Shown one piece after another: positions 1 to 7,502 of a stretch of 64,000 nucleotides of DNA. The stretch's first letter is position 1; each line of letters starts with the position of its first letter. Where the stretch lies: positions 1 to 64,000 of the forward strand of contig JAGAIY010000023.1 of assembly GCA_017626355.1 (NCBI GenBank), read 5' to 3'. Source of the stretch: Bacteroidales bacterium. Lineage in GTDB: Bacteria; Bacteroidota; Bacteroidia; Bacteroidales; UBA932. The notes beneath the pieces are model-generated. The model was not told the origin of the DNA. It did not search any database and was given only the letters and a program-made list of their open reading frames with translations. A program made the translations under genes and the position numbers.

Positions 1-23
1 CTCTACCCCTGAGCTACACTGGC
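1..23 (-). tRNA. tRNA, 5' part only (isotype not readable)
   Basis: The complement reads as a tRNA 5' half: a 7-base acceptor arm (GCCAGTG), TA, then the D-arm GCTC and a D-loop ending GGTAGAG. The anticodon lies outside the window. The preceding order Thr(TGT)-Tyr-Gly(TCC) matches the conserved Thr-Tyr-Gly-Thr-tuf cluster, so tRNA-Thr(GGT) followed by tuf is the likely continuation. That is inference from gene order. Confidence 0.7.
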
Positions 24-32
24 GTAGTTTGA

Positions 33-104
33 GCGGAAGACGAGGTTCGAACCCGCGACCCTCAGCTTGGAAGGCTGATGCTCTACCGACTGAGCTACTT
101 CCGC
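33..104 (-). tRNA. tRNA-Gly(TCC)
   Basis: 72-base cloverleaf on the minus strand. The acceptor arm GCGGAAG pairs with CTTCCGC, the D-arm is GCTC/GAGC, the anticodon stem is TCAGC/GCTGA around the loop CTTCCAA (anticodon TCC), and the T-loop is TTCGAAC. No CCA is encoded after the discriminator. It begins two bases after the T-run of a terminator-like hairpin, leaving no room for a separate promoter. Confidence 0.95.
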
Positions 105-106
105 TT

Positions 107-135
107 AAAAAAAGCCCGAAATCTAGTCGGGCTTC
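107..135 (-). terminator. terminator-like hairpin between tRNA-Tyr and tRNA-Gly
   Basis: On the minus strand the arms AAGCCCGA and TCGGGCTT enclose a short loop and are followed by about seven T residues, the form of an intrinsic terminator. It starts right after the encoded CCA of tRNA-Tyr and ends two bases before tRNA-Gly. Full termination would cut off the Gly and downstream tRNAs, so partial read-through or a role in processing is more likely. Confidence 0.7.
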
Positions 136-138
136 TGG

Positions 139-221
139 TGGGAGAAGATGGATTCGAACCACCGAAGGTATAAACCAGCAGATTTACAGTCTGCCCCATT
201 TGGCCACTCTGGTATTCTCCC
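139..221 (-). tRNA. tRNA-Tyr(GTA), class II, encoded CCA
   Basis: The acceptor arm GGGAGAA pairs with TTCTCCC. The anticodon loop CTGTAAA gives GTA. A long variable arm marks a class II tRNA, as expected for bacterial tRNA-Tyr. The discriminator A (139) is followed by an encoded CCA (136-138), which the neighbouring tRNA-Gly lacks. Confidence 0.95.
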
Positions 222-243
222 AAAATTCGTTTAGAACTTTTGA

Positions 244-316
244 GCCGATGGAGGGAATCGAACCCACGACCCCGAGATTACAAATCACGTGCTCTGGCCA
301 ACTGAGCTACATCGGC
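244..316 (-). tRNA. tRNA-Thr(TGT)
   Basis: 73-base cloverleaf: acceptor GCCGATG/CATCGGC, D-arm GCTC/GAGC, anticodon loop TTTGTAA (anticodon TGT), T-loop TTCGATT. Two helices contain a T-T mismatch: positions 29-41 in the anticodon stem (CGTGA/TCTCG) and 50-64 in the T-stem (GTGGG/CCCTC). It is the first tRNA downstream of the promoter at 365-395. Confidence 0.93.
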
Positions 317-364
317 AATATTGTTTTTGTTCCCGTTCAGGAGGTTTGTTTCCTTAAGGGATTG

Positions 365-395
365 CAAAGGTAGGCATTTTTTTTAATTCACCAAA
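365..395 (-). promoter_or_regulatory. Bacteroidota-type promoter of the tRNA cluster
   Basis: On the minus strand, TTTG (392-395), a 19-base spacer, then TACCTTTG (365-372). This matches the TTTG-N19-21-TAnnTTTG consensus of the Bacteroidota primary sigma factor. The predicted start near 358 is about 40 bases upstream of tRNA-Thr. Confidence 0.8.
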
Positions 396-400
396 ACTTT

Positions 401-2311
401 TTAACATTTTTTCGAATTTTTCTGCATTTCTTCGGCTAAAACGGCTTTTATGGCGTCTTTAGTCAGTCCGCAAAGAGCCCGAAGCTCCTCCTGAGTGCCC
501 TGACTCACGTACTCGTCAGGAATTCCTACAGCCCTTACCCTAAGCGGATCCGGCATGGCAGACATGAACTCCGCCACAACTCCATGAAGTCCTCCCGCCA
601 CGGTTCCGTCTTCGATCGTAACGACAGAGCGATGCTTCCTCGCCGCCTCCGACAGCAGCTGTTCATCCACAGGCTTTATATACCTTATATTATATATAGA
701 AGGATTCACACCCGTTTCCTCAAGGATCTCCTTTGCCGCCTCAAGAGCCCTGTTCGCCACAGGACCGGCACATATGACCGCGACATCCCTGCCTTCCATC
801 ATCACTTCGCCCTTTCCTTCAGGCATGACAGTGAACTCATGCTCCTCCCATGGCACACCTTCGCCGTTTCCGCGAGGATACCTTATTATGAACGGGCCAT
901 GTTCTGAAAGCATGGCGGTATACATCATGTCCTTGAGTTCGATCTCATCCTTAGGAGCCGCCACGACCGCGCCCGGTATGGTACGGTACACAGCCATATC
1001 ATAGCATCCGTGATGAGTGGCTCCGTCCTCTCCTACCAAGCCTCCCCTGTCCAGGCACAGGACCACAGGCAGATCCTGCAGGGCCACATCATGGATAAGC
1101 TGATCGTACGCCCTCTGCGAGAACGAAGAATAGATGTTGCAGAACGGCTTGAGGCCTCCAGCCGCCAGACCAGCGGAAAAAGTAACTGCGTGCTCCTCCT
1201 CGATTCCGACATCGTGGAAGCGTTCAGGCATCTCCTTGGCAAGCATATTCATACCGCAGCCTGACGCCATCGCCGGCGTGACGCCCACAACCTTCGGATT
1301 CATCTTCGCCAGTTCGAGCAGAACCTTGCCGAAGACATCCTGATAACGGCTGACACCTGCATCATGGCTGAGCCTCTCCCCCGTTTCAGGGTCAAACATA
1401 CCGGGAGCATGCCATTCCGTCTGATTCGCCTCAGCCGGAGCATAACCCTTCCCCTTCTTGGTCAGGGCGTGAAGGAGGATAGGCCCACCAAGGCTCTTGA
1501 GTTTCCTCAAGGTATCCACAACCTGCTCTATATCATTGCCGTCGATAGGTCCGAAGTACCTGAATCCCATGGCCTGAAAAAGATGGCCGCCACTTTCACG
1601 CACCACGAACGACTTTGTCGTCGACACGAAATCCTGCACCTTGTCACGGAACCACCCGTCACCTAGACGGTCCCAGACTCTTTTCTTGGCCTTGTTGTAT
1701 TTCGGATTGGTGGTGATGCGCAGAAGATATTCATGAAGCGCGCCTATATTCCTGTCTATCGAAATGTTGTTGTCATTGAGAATGACCAGGACATCCGACT
1801 TGCTGGCTCCCACATTGTTGAGTCCTTCAAATGCAAGGCCACCTGTCAGAGAGCCGTCACCGATCAGAGCCACAGACCTGTCCGGCCTTCCCATAAGCTT
1901 CGCTGCTTCCGCAAAGCCCAGAGCCGCGGATACGGATGTGGAAGAATGTCCTGCGCCAAAGGCGTCATATTCACTTTCGGAACGCTTTGGAAAGCCGCTG
2001 ATCCCGTCCTTCTGACGATTATGCCTGAACGCATCCCTGCGTCCGGTGATGATCTTGTGGGCATAGGCCTGATGTCCCACATCAAAGACAAGCTTGTCCT
2101 GAGGAGCATCATATACATAATGCAGGCCCACAATCAGTTCGACAGCACCAAGACTCGAGCCGAGATGACCTGGATTGACCGCACAACATTCGATCATATA
2201 ACGTCTGATCTCTTCGCAGAGAGTCCTCAGCTGAGCAATATCCATCCCTTTGATGTCCTTGGGAGAGTCCACCTTGTCAAGAAGAACATATGCATTATTA
2301 TTCTGATCCAT
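401..2311 (-). CDS. dxs: 1-deoxy-D-xylulose-5-phosphate synthase
   Basis: Cytosolic thiamine-diphosphate enzyme that joins pyruvate and glyceraldehyde-3-phosphate to make DXP, the first step of the MEP isoprenoid pathway and a precursor of thiamine and pyridoxal. The 636 residues match the family length. Visible features are the HxxYxHK stretch (VGHQAYAHK, about 78-86), the cofactor motif GDGSLTGG (151-158) followed by LNDNN near 178-182, and the pyrimidine-domain motif GIEEEHAV containing the conserved Glu. The ATG at 2309-2311 lies about 20 bases after the predicted transcription start of a promoter that fully overlaps the promoter of the divergent MFS operon. The gene stands alone; the tRNA promoter lies inside and beyond its 3' end. 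Confidence 0.97.
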   Translation of the reverse strand: MDQNNNAYVLLDKVDSPKDIKGMDIAQLRTLCEEIRRYMIECCAVNPGHLGSSLGAVELIVGLHYVYDAPQDKLVFDVGHQAYAHKIITGRRDAFRHNRQKDGISGFPKRSESEYDAFGAGHSSTSVSAALGFAEAAKLMGRPDRSVALIGDGSLTGGLAFEGLNNVGASKSDVLVILNDNNISIDRNIGALHEYLLRITTNPKYNKAKKRVWDRLGDGWFRDKVQDFVSTTKSFVVRESGGHLFQAMGFRYFGPIDGNDIEQVVDTLRKLKSLGGPILLHALTKKGKGYAPAEANQTEWHAPGMFDPETGERLSHDAGVSRYQDVFGKVLLELAKMNPKVVGVTPAMASGCGMNMLAKEMPERFHDVGIEEEHAVTFSAGLAAGGLKPFCNIYSSFSQRAYDQLIHDVALQDLPVVLCLDRGGLVGEDGATHHGCYDMAVYRTIPGAVVAAPKDEIELKDMMYTAMLSEHGPFIIRYPRGNGEGVPWEEHEFTVMPEGKGEVMMEGRDVAVICAGPVANRALEAAKEILEETGVNPSIYNIRYIKPVDEQLLSEAARKHRSVVTIEDGTVAGGLHGVVAEFMSAMPDPLRVRAVGIPDEYVSQGTQEELRALCGLTKDAIKAVLAEEMQKNSKKC

Positions 2312-2332
2312 ATCGCGTACAAAAGCGTTTGA

Positions 2333-2368
2333 CTTGCGAAGGTACTAAAAAAACACTATCTTCGCAAG
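2333..2368. promoter_or_regulatory. opposed, overlapping promoters for dxs (-) and the MFS operon (+)
   Basis: A perfect 9-bp inverted repeat (CTTGCGAAG at 2333-2341, CTTCGCAAG at 2360-2368) holds two promoters. Plus strand: CTTG (2333-2336), 20-base spacer, TATCTTCG (2357-2364). Minus strand: CTTG (2365-2368), 20-base spacer, TACCTTCG (2337-2344). Each -33 box overlaps the opposite -7 box, so one polymerase should exclude the other. Confidence 0.7.
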
Positions 2369-2401
2369 CTGATTTTCCGAATAATCAACATATCAAATAT
2401 T

Positions 2402-3790
2402 ATGGCAGAAACTATCAAAAAATTCATGAATGACAGCGCCGTCGCAAGATGGACTGTACTTATCCTCGTCGCATCTGCGATGTTCTTTGCCTACATGTTC
2501 GTAGACGTGATGTCTCCGCTCAAGTCGACACTTGAGAAAGCGGTTTCGGAAGGAGGTCTCGGCTGGAGCAGCTCCACTTTCGGAACCTACGCATCTTCAG
2601 AGTACTTCCTCAATGTATTCTGTCTGTTCCTCATCTTCGCAGGTATCATCCTCGACAAGATGGGCGTAAGGTTCACAGGAATACTTTCAACCGCACTGAT
2701 GGTAGGAGGAGCCGCCATCAAGTTCATCGGAATCTCCGACTGGTTCCAGGCGACAGCTTTCTGCGGCTGGCTTGATTCATGGTGGACAGCCATGCCGGGA
2801 AGCGCAAAGATGGCCTCGCTCGGTTTCATGATCTTCGGCTGCGGATGTGAAATGGCAGGTACTACCGTATCCAAGATACTTGCAAAGTGGTTCAAAGGCA
2901 AGGAGATGGCCCTGGCGATGGGTCTTGAGATGGCCATAGCCCGTCTCGGCGTCTTCGCAGTGATGTGGATTTCTCCGCTCATTTCGGCTAAATTCCCTGA
3001 AAGCGCCGTTCTTGCTCCTGTCGGCTTCTGCACAGCCCTCCTCCTCATCGGTCTGATCAACTTCATCGTCTTCTCGGTCATGGACACAAAGTTCGACCGT
3101 CAGCTTCAGGAAGCCGGTCTCGCTACAGACGAGCACTCGGCAGAAGACGAATTCCGTCTCAGCGACCTCGGCAAGATATTCACCAGCAAGATGTTCTGGA
3201 TTGTGGCCCTGCTCTGCGTCCTTTATTACAGCGCAATCTTCCCATTCCAGAGATACGCCCCTAACTTCCTCGAGACAACTCTTCAGGTAAGCGCGGAGAC
3301 AGGTGCAAGACTCTTCAGCTTCTTCCCTATCCTCGCCATGGTCCTCACTCCGTTCCTCGGAGCCTTCCTCGACTTCAAGGGAAAGGGAGCGACAATGCTC
3401 ATGCTCGGAGCAGTCATCATGATCGTATGCCACCTGAGCTTCGCATTCCTGCTTCCTGTCCTGCCGTACAAATGGTTCGCAGTCATGCTCATCGCGATCC
3501 TCGGCGTATCTTTCTCACTCGTTCCGGCAGCACTCTGGCCATCTGTTCCTAAGATCATCGACGAAAAGATCCTCGGCTCGGCCTACTGCGTGATATTCTG
3601 GGTACAGAACATCGGCCTTTTCGCAGTCCCTCTCCTTATAGGAAGCGTACTTGAATCGACAGGCGGATATGTCCTCCCTATGATAATATTCTCGTCATTC
3701 GGTGTACTTGCCTTTGTAATGTCCATCTTCCTCAAGATAGAAGACAAGAAGAAGGGATACGGTCTGGAACTTCCTAACGTACAGAAATAA
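2402..3790 (+). CDS. MFS transporter, MFSD1-like, first of a tandem pair
   Basis: Integral inner-membrane transporter of 462 residues with about 12 hydrophobic segments. The motif KWFKGKEMALAMGL (about 161-174), followed by an AIARLG stretch, and the C-terminal PKIIDEKILGSAY resemble the motifs I recall from MFSD1-type transporters (animal MFSD1 moves dipeptides out of lysosomes). Its stop codon shares one base with the ATG of the next gene, a paralogue, so the two are probably translationally coupled and may act together. A DUF1080 lipoprotein follows. Substrate is not proven; small peptides are an inference from family resemblance, and sugar derivatives remain possible given the DUF1080 neighbour. 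The family call is good, the substrate weak. Confidence 0.85.
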   Translation: MAETIKKFMNDSAVARWTVLILVASAMFFAYMFVDVMSPLKSTLEKAVSEGGLGWSSSTFGTYASSEYFLNVFCLFLIFAGIILDKMGVRFTGILSTALMVGGAAIKFIGISDWFQATAFCGWLDSWWTAMPGSAKMASLGFMIFGCGCEMAGTTVSKILAKWFKGKEMALAMGLEMAIARLGVFAVMWISPLISAKFPESAVLAPVGFCTALLLIGLINFIVFSVMDTKFDRQLQEAGLATDEHSAEDEFRLSDLGKIFTSKMFWIVALLCVLYYSAIFPFQRYAPNFLETTLQVSAETGARLFSFFPILAMVLTPFLGAFLDFKGKGATMLMLGAVIMIVCHLSFAFLLPVLPYKWFAVMLIAILGVSFSLVPAALWPSVPKIIDEKILGSAYCVIFWVQNIGLFAVPLLIGSVLESTGGYVLPMIIFSSFGVLAFVMSIFLKIEDKKKGYGLELPNVQK

Positions 3791-5166
3791 TGTCAAGCCT
3801 GAAAAAGACACTCAGGGACAACAGATGGGCATGCTGGCTTGCGCTGGCATGCCTTGTCGTTCCTATGTTCGCGTCGTATTTCTTCGACGACATGTTCTCC
3901 TCGCTTTCCGAGCTGTTCAAGAACCCGGAAACTCTGGAGCTCGGCTGGGACATGGCTGACTACGGCTTCTACTCGAGCGGATACTCCTTCCTCTGCATAT
4001 GGGGAGGCCTCATCATCTGCGGAGCCCTGCTTGACAAGTTCGGCGTAAGGCTCGTAGGTTCGATATTCGTAGGCATGATGACAGGAGGAGCCGCACTTGT
4101 GACCTTCGCCATATCGGCAGGCTTCGAGCCCAAGACCTCACTGACCATCGCATACATAGGCTGCATGCTCTTCGGTCTTGGAAGCGAAATCGCAGGAGTA
4201 TCGGTGACACGCTCCATAGCCAAGTGGTTCAAGGGTCGCAACATGGCCCTCGCCATGGGACTCCAGCTTGCGATAGCCCGTTTCGGTACAGCGACCGCCA
4301 TCCTCGTAGCCCCGATGATAGTGACCCAGAAGGCAGCCGGAGAGATATACACGCTTTCCGACACGAACAAGCCGGCCCTGATCGGACTGGCGGTCCTTGC
4401 AGCCGGCACCATACTCTGGGCCATATTCGTGGCGATGGATGCCAGATTCGACAAGGAGACAGGCCTGAGCGACAAGGTCGAGACAGCTGAAGAGGACAAG
4501 TTCAGATTCTCGGACATCTGGAAGGTTCTCAGCAACCCTCGTTTCCTCATGATAGCCATCCTGTGCGTTACCTTCTACTGCTGCGTCATCCGGTTCAAGA
4601 AGTTCGGAGTTTCCATACTCCTGCCTCTTTTCGGGGTGAACCTCGATATCGCGACCGTCCTTCTGGCCATGATACCTTTCTTCACCATCCTTTTCACTCC
4701 CCTCTTCGGAGCGCTTGTCGACAAGGTGGGCAAGGCTACCACATGGATGATAGTAGGTTCGGCCCTTGTACTCTTCTCGCATCTCATAATAACATTCGCC
4801 CCTCAGGGAGTGCCGTTCTATGCATATGTCGCGATAGCGCTTCTCGGCATCGGATATTCTCTCGTACCGTCCGCGATGTGGCCGTCTGTTCCAAAGATAA
4901 TTCCGGAAAAGAACCTCGGTACGGCATATTCGCTCATCTACTGGATCCAGAACATGGGAATGTGGGCTGTTCCGATCTATATCGGACACATATTCACGAA
5001 GGAGATTACGGAAGCCGGCAATCATGCGCAGGAAGTGTCTGCAGCGATCCACGCCGAATACATATTCATCTTGCTGGGTATCATAGCAATAGCTGTAGCC
5101 ATAATGCTCAGGCTCTCATCAAGGAAACATCCTGAACTGGAGCTTGACTCTCCCGCACACAATTAA
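3790..5166 (+). CDS. MFS transporter, MFSD1-like, second of a tandem pair
   Basis: Multi-pass membrane protein of 458 residues and clear paralogue of the preceding gene. It has the same layout: KWFKGRNMALAMGLQLAIAR (about 144-163), a cytoplasmic central loop rich in charged residues (DKVETAEEDKF), and a C-terminal PKIIPEKNLGTAY motif. The ATG overlaps the upstream TAA by one base (TAATG). The two copies differ along their whole length, so the duplication is not recent. Together they may form paired or differently selective carriers for one class of substrate. The downstream DUF1080 lipoprotein begins 32 bases later with no terminator between, so all three are probably one transcript. Confidence 0.85.
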   Translation: MSSLKKTLRDNRWACWLALACLVVPMFASYFFDDMFSSLSELFKNPETLELGWDMADYGFYSSGYSFLCIWGGLIICGALLDKFGVRLVGSIFVGMMTGGAALVTFAISAGFEPKTSLTIAYIGCMLFGLGSEIAGVSVTRSIAKWFKGRNMALAMGLQLAIARFGTATAILVAPMIVTQKAAGEIYTLSDTNKPALIGLAVLAAGTILWAIFVAMDARFDKETGLSDKVETAEEDKFRFSDIWKVLSNPRFLMIAILCVTFYCCVIRFKKFGVSILLPLFGVNLDIATVLLAMIPFFTILFTPLFGALVDKVGKATTWMIVGSALVLFSHLIITFAPQGVPFYAYVAIALLGIGYSLVPSAMWPSVPKIIPEKNLGTAYSLIYWIQNMGMWAVPIYIGHIFTKEITEAGNHAQEVSAAIHAEYIFILLGIIAIAVAIMLRLSSRKHPELELDSPAHN

Positions 5167-5198
5167 ACTTCAAGACACAACAACAAAACTAAAACATC

Positions 5199-6491
5199 AT
5201 GTATAAGAAAATCATCAGAACAAGTGCAGCTGCCCTCATCATCGGCATGGCTGCATCATGCGCAAACCACAACACCCTCACAAAGCAGGAGGTAGCTGAC
5301 GGTTGGGTACTCCTTTTCGATGGTGAGACAACCAACGGCTGGAGGAACTTCAATTCTGACAATACCGAGCTTGCATGGCATGTCGTTGACGGCTGCCTTC
5401 AGGCAAACGGCGTAGGTGACGATGCCAACGGATACATCGTCACTGACAAGAAGTATGAGAACTTCGTACTTTCGTGGGACTGGAAACTCTCAAAAGGAGG
5501 AAACAGCGGTATGCTTTACCATGTAGTGGAAAGCCCTCGTTTCGAGGTTCCATATGTTACAGGCCCTGAATACCAGCTTATTGACGTGGAAGGTTGGGAA
5601 GAGGCCAATGCTCCTGTCAAGCTCGAGGAATGGCAGAAGATCGGTGTTGACTACGCCATGCATCTCCCTGACCAGAGCAAGATGAACATCAATCACGGAG
5701 ACTGGAACAATTCGATGATCGTGTTCGACAACGGCCATGTGGAGCACTGGCTCAACGGTGAGAAGATTCTCGAGTTCGAGGCTTGGACTGACGACTGGTT
5801 TGCAAGGAAAGCAAGCGGCAAGTGGGGCAATGCAACCGAATACGGCCTTGCTTCTGAAGGAGTTATCTGCATCCAGGACCATGGTTCACCTGCATCATTC
5901 AGAAACATCAAGATCAAGGAACTTCCACGCAAGGCAGGCAAGACCGTAAGCCTGTTCAACGGCAAGGATCTTACCGGCTGGGAACTTTTCGGAAGCATGC
6001 GCGTATCTGTAGACAATGAAGGCAATCTCGTCACTCAGAACGGCGAAGACCTCCAGTACGGCTACCTCGGAACCCGTGAGTACTACAAGGACTTCGATCT
6101 CACTGTCGAGTTCAAGCAGGAGTCAAACGGCAACTCCGGTCTCTTCTTCCACTCTTTCGTACACGGTGGATATGAGAGCAACGTAGTCAACGGCTGGCAG
6201 TGCGAAGTTGCGCCTAAGGGTAACGACACCGGTGGAATCTACGAGTCATACGGCCGCGGCTGGCTTGTTCAGATTCCTGACGAGAAGGAAGATATCCTCA
6301 AGGAGGGACAGTGGAACACTCTCCGTCTGCGTGTAGAAGGTGACAAGGTACAGACATGGCTCAACGGCCAGCCTATGATCGAGATAGAGGATGAACTTAT
6401 CGGATCGAAGACCGGACGAATCATGCTTCAGATCCACGACGGAAACAACATCACAGTGAAGTGGAAGAACTTCAACCTCACTACCCTCTAA
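5199..6491 (+). CDS. two-domain DUF1080 (3-keto-glycoside hydrolase-like) lipoprotein
   Basis: Probable surface or periplasmic lipoprotein of 430 residues. The N-terminus is a signal peptide ending in MAASC (Cys21). Two consecutive DUF1080-type domains follow (about 32-232 and 246-430). Each starts with a WVLLFDGET- or VSLFNGKD-like strand, has a GNSGM/GNSGL strand pair (about 106-110 and 308-312), and ends with a segment of the type ...HDGNNITVKWKNF. Family members hydrolyse 3-keto-glycosides or act as laminin-G-like sugar-binding modules. Duplicated domains in one chain suggest one catalytic and one binding half, but I cannot tell which. It is the last gene of the MFS operon and ends before a strong terminator. 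Confidence 0.85.
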   Translation: MYKKIIRTSAAALIIGMAASCANHNTLTKQEVADGWVLLFDGETTNGWRNFNSDNTELAWHVVDGCLQANGVGDDANGYIVTDKKYENFVLSWDWKLSKGGNSGMLYHVVESPRFEVPYVTGPEYQLIDVEGWEEANAPVKLEEWQKIGVDYAMHLPDQSKMNINHGDWNNSMIVFDNGHVEHWLNGEKILEFEAWTDDWFARKASGKWGNATEYGLASEGVICIQDHGSPASFRNIKIKELPRKAGKTVSLFNGKDLTGWELFGSMRVSVDNEGNLVTQNGEDLQYGYLGTREYYKDFDLTVEFKQESNGNSGLFFHSFVHGGYESNVVNGWQCEVAPKGNDTGGIYESYGRGWLVQIPDEKEDILKEGQWNTLRLRVEGDKVQTWLNGQPMIEIEDELIGSKTGRIMLQIHDGNNITVKWKNFNLTTL

Positions 6492-6513
6492 GAGCAGTCA
6501 TACAATTTTATAT

Positions 6514-6556
6514 ATGGTGTAGTCCATCTTCAGTTTGGATTACACCATATTTTTTA
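6514..6556 (+). terminator. intrinsic terminator of the MFS/DUF1080 operon
   Basis: A 13-bp stem with one G-T pair (ATGGTGTAGTCCA / TGGATTACACCAT), a 9-base loop and a run of T residues. The 3' arm also carries the -33 box of the next promoter. Confidence 0.9.
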
Positions 6557-6564
6557 TATCTTTG
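6534..6564 (+). promoter_or_regulatory. promoter of the small barrel gene, inside the upstream terminator
   Basis: TTTG (6534-6537), 19-base spacer, TATCTTTG (6557-6564): a full match to the Bacteroidota consensus. The -33 box lies at the loop/3'-arm edge of the terminator hairpin. Confidence 0.8.
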
Positions 6565-6604
6565 TATATGACGAACTAATTTTATTAACTAAACCCAATT
6601 CATT

Positions 6605-7072
6605 ATGAAGAAGATCATTCTTATGGCAGCAATGATTATAGGATTTGCAGTTGCTGCTACAGCACAGCCAAGATCAATAGGTGCACGCATCGGAAATGGA
6701 GCTGAAATAAGCTATCAGCACACACTTGGCGGAGCTAATTTCCTCGAAATCGACGGTGGTCTCGGACTTCCATTTGACGGAACACTCAGCGTGGGAGCAA
6801 CCGGTATCTACAACTTCATGATTGCCCAGCCTGCATGGACTGACAGAGGAGAATGGGGATTCTATGCCGGACCTGGAGCAGGAGTCGGCTTAGGTGTTGG
6901 AGATGCAAACTTCTTTAATCTCTCAGTAGCAGGAATGGTTGGACTGGAATACACATTCTGGTTCCCTCTCCAGCTTTCACTCGACTTCAGGCAGAGTGTC
7001 GGAGTCGGCTTCAACGGACACGGCGGCTGGTATCCTTCAAGTGTAGGTCTTGGTGTCAGATACAGATTCTAA
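6605..7072 (+). CDS. small outer-membrane beta-barrel protein, function unknown
   Basis: Exported protein of 155 residues with a clear signal peptide (about 1-20, ending ATAQ). The mature part is glycine-rich with alternating hydrophobic residues typical of an 8-strand barrel, and it ends in an aromatic residue (GVRYRF), the usual barrel-insertion signal. It resembles small OmpW/OmpX-like barrels in build only; I do not recognise a family motif that would give a function. It is monocistronic: own promoter at 6534-6564, own terminator at 7101-7136. Confidence 0.75.
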   Translation: MKKIILMAAMIIGFAVAATAQPRSIGARIGNGAEISYQHTLGGANFLEIDGGLGLPFDGTLSVGATGIYNFMIAQPAWTDRGEWGFYAGPGAGVGLGVGDANFFNLSVAGMVGLEYTFWFPLQLSLDFRQSVGVGFNGHGGWYPSSVGLGVRYRF

Positions 7073-7100
7073 AACTGTCTGACATACGGATTAAAATCTC

Positions 7101-7136
7101 CGGTTGGAAGTGCTTCAGTACTTCCAACCGTTTTTT
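7101..7136 (+). terminator. intrinsic terminator after the small barrel gene
   Basis: An 11-bp perfect stem (CGGTTGGAAGT / ACTTCCAACCG), an 8-base loop and six T residues. Confidence 0.93.
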
Positions 7137-7407
7137 ATGCCCGAATCCCTAGGCCGGCATCTGTCACCACCATGACAGACATCCGACACTCCACAACAGG
7201 CATCCAGCCACAACACACAACCACCTATCAATCAATATTTTACACATCCACGGGTGTAGCTTTGGGTGTACACGTGGATGTATATTGTGCTGATAATGAG
7301 GAAGATAAGAGTTCGGAGAGGAGAATGTTTATAGGGGAGTTATTTGTCGGGGTTAGCAGGAGAGGAAATTGTGGGGAGGGTGGGATATTATGGTGGAGGG
7401 AGGAAAT
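7137..7407. other. intergenic stretch without a supported gene
   Basis: No convincing gene is present. A 93-codon frame here lacks a signal or family motif and runs through the minus-strand terminator. The only structure I see is an inverted repeat, ACATCCACG (7244-7252) and CGTGGATGT (7273-7281), around a 20-base spacer that itself holds two GGGTGTA copies. Confidence 0.6.
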
Positions 7408-7445
7408 AAAAAAACCGGTGGGGAAGGTTGAACCTTCTCCACCGG
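7408..7445 (-). terminator. intrinsic terminator of the first SusCD operon
   Basis: On the minus strand, a 15-bp stem with one non-canonical pair (CCGGTGGAGAAGGTT / AACCTTCCCCACCGG) followed by seven T residues. It lies about 57 bases after the susD stop. Confidence 0.93.
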
Positions 7446-7502
7446 ATATTTAGGGTCGCCAATTAAGTATAAAGGATACTGGATTGGCAGACTTGATTCA
7501 GA

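Noticed and set aside
29-373. A 114-codon plus-strand frame at the left edge
   Set aside because: It runs across three tRNA genes, their terminator and their promoter; the tRNAs explain the sequence.
2777-5052. Long minus-strand frames opposite the MFS genes
   Set aside because: They are mirror images of real genes caused by codon bias; the residues are rich in His/Glu/Arg and have no domain pattern.
7172-7453. A 93-codon plus-strand frame between the barrel gene and susD
   Set aside because: No signal peptide, no family motif, low-complexity composition, and it reads through the minus-strand terminator at 7408-7445.
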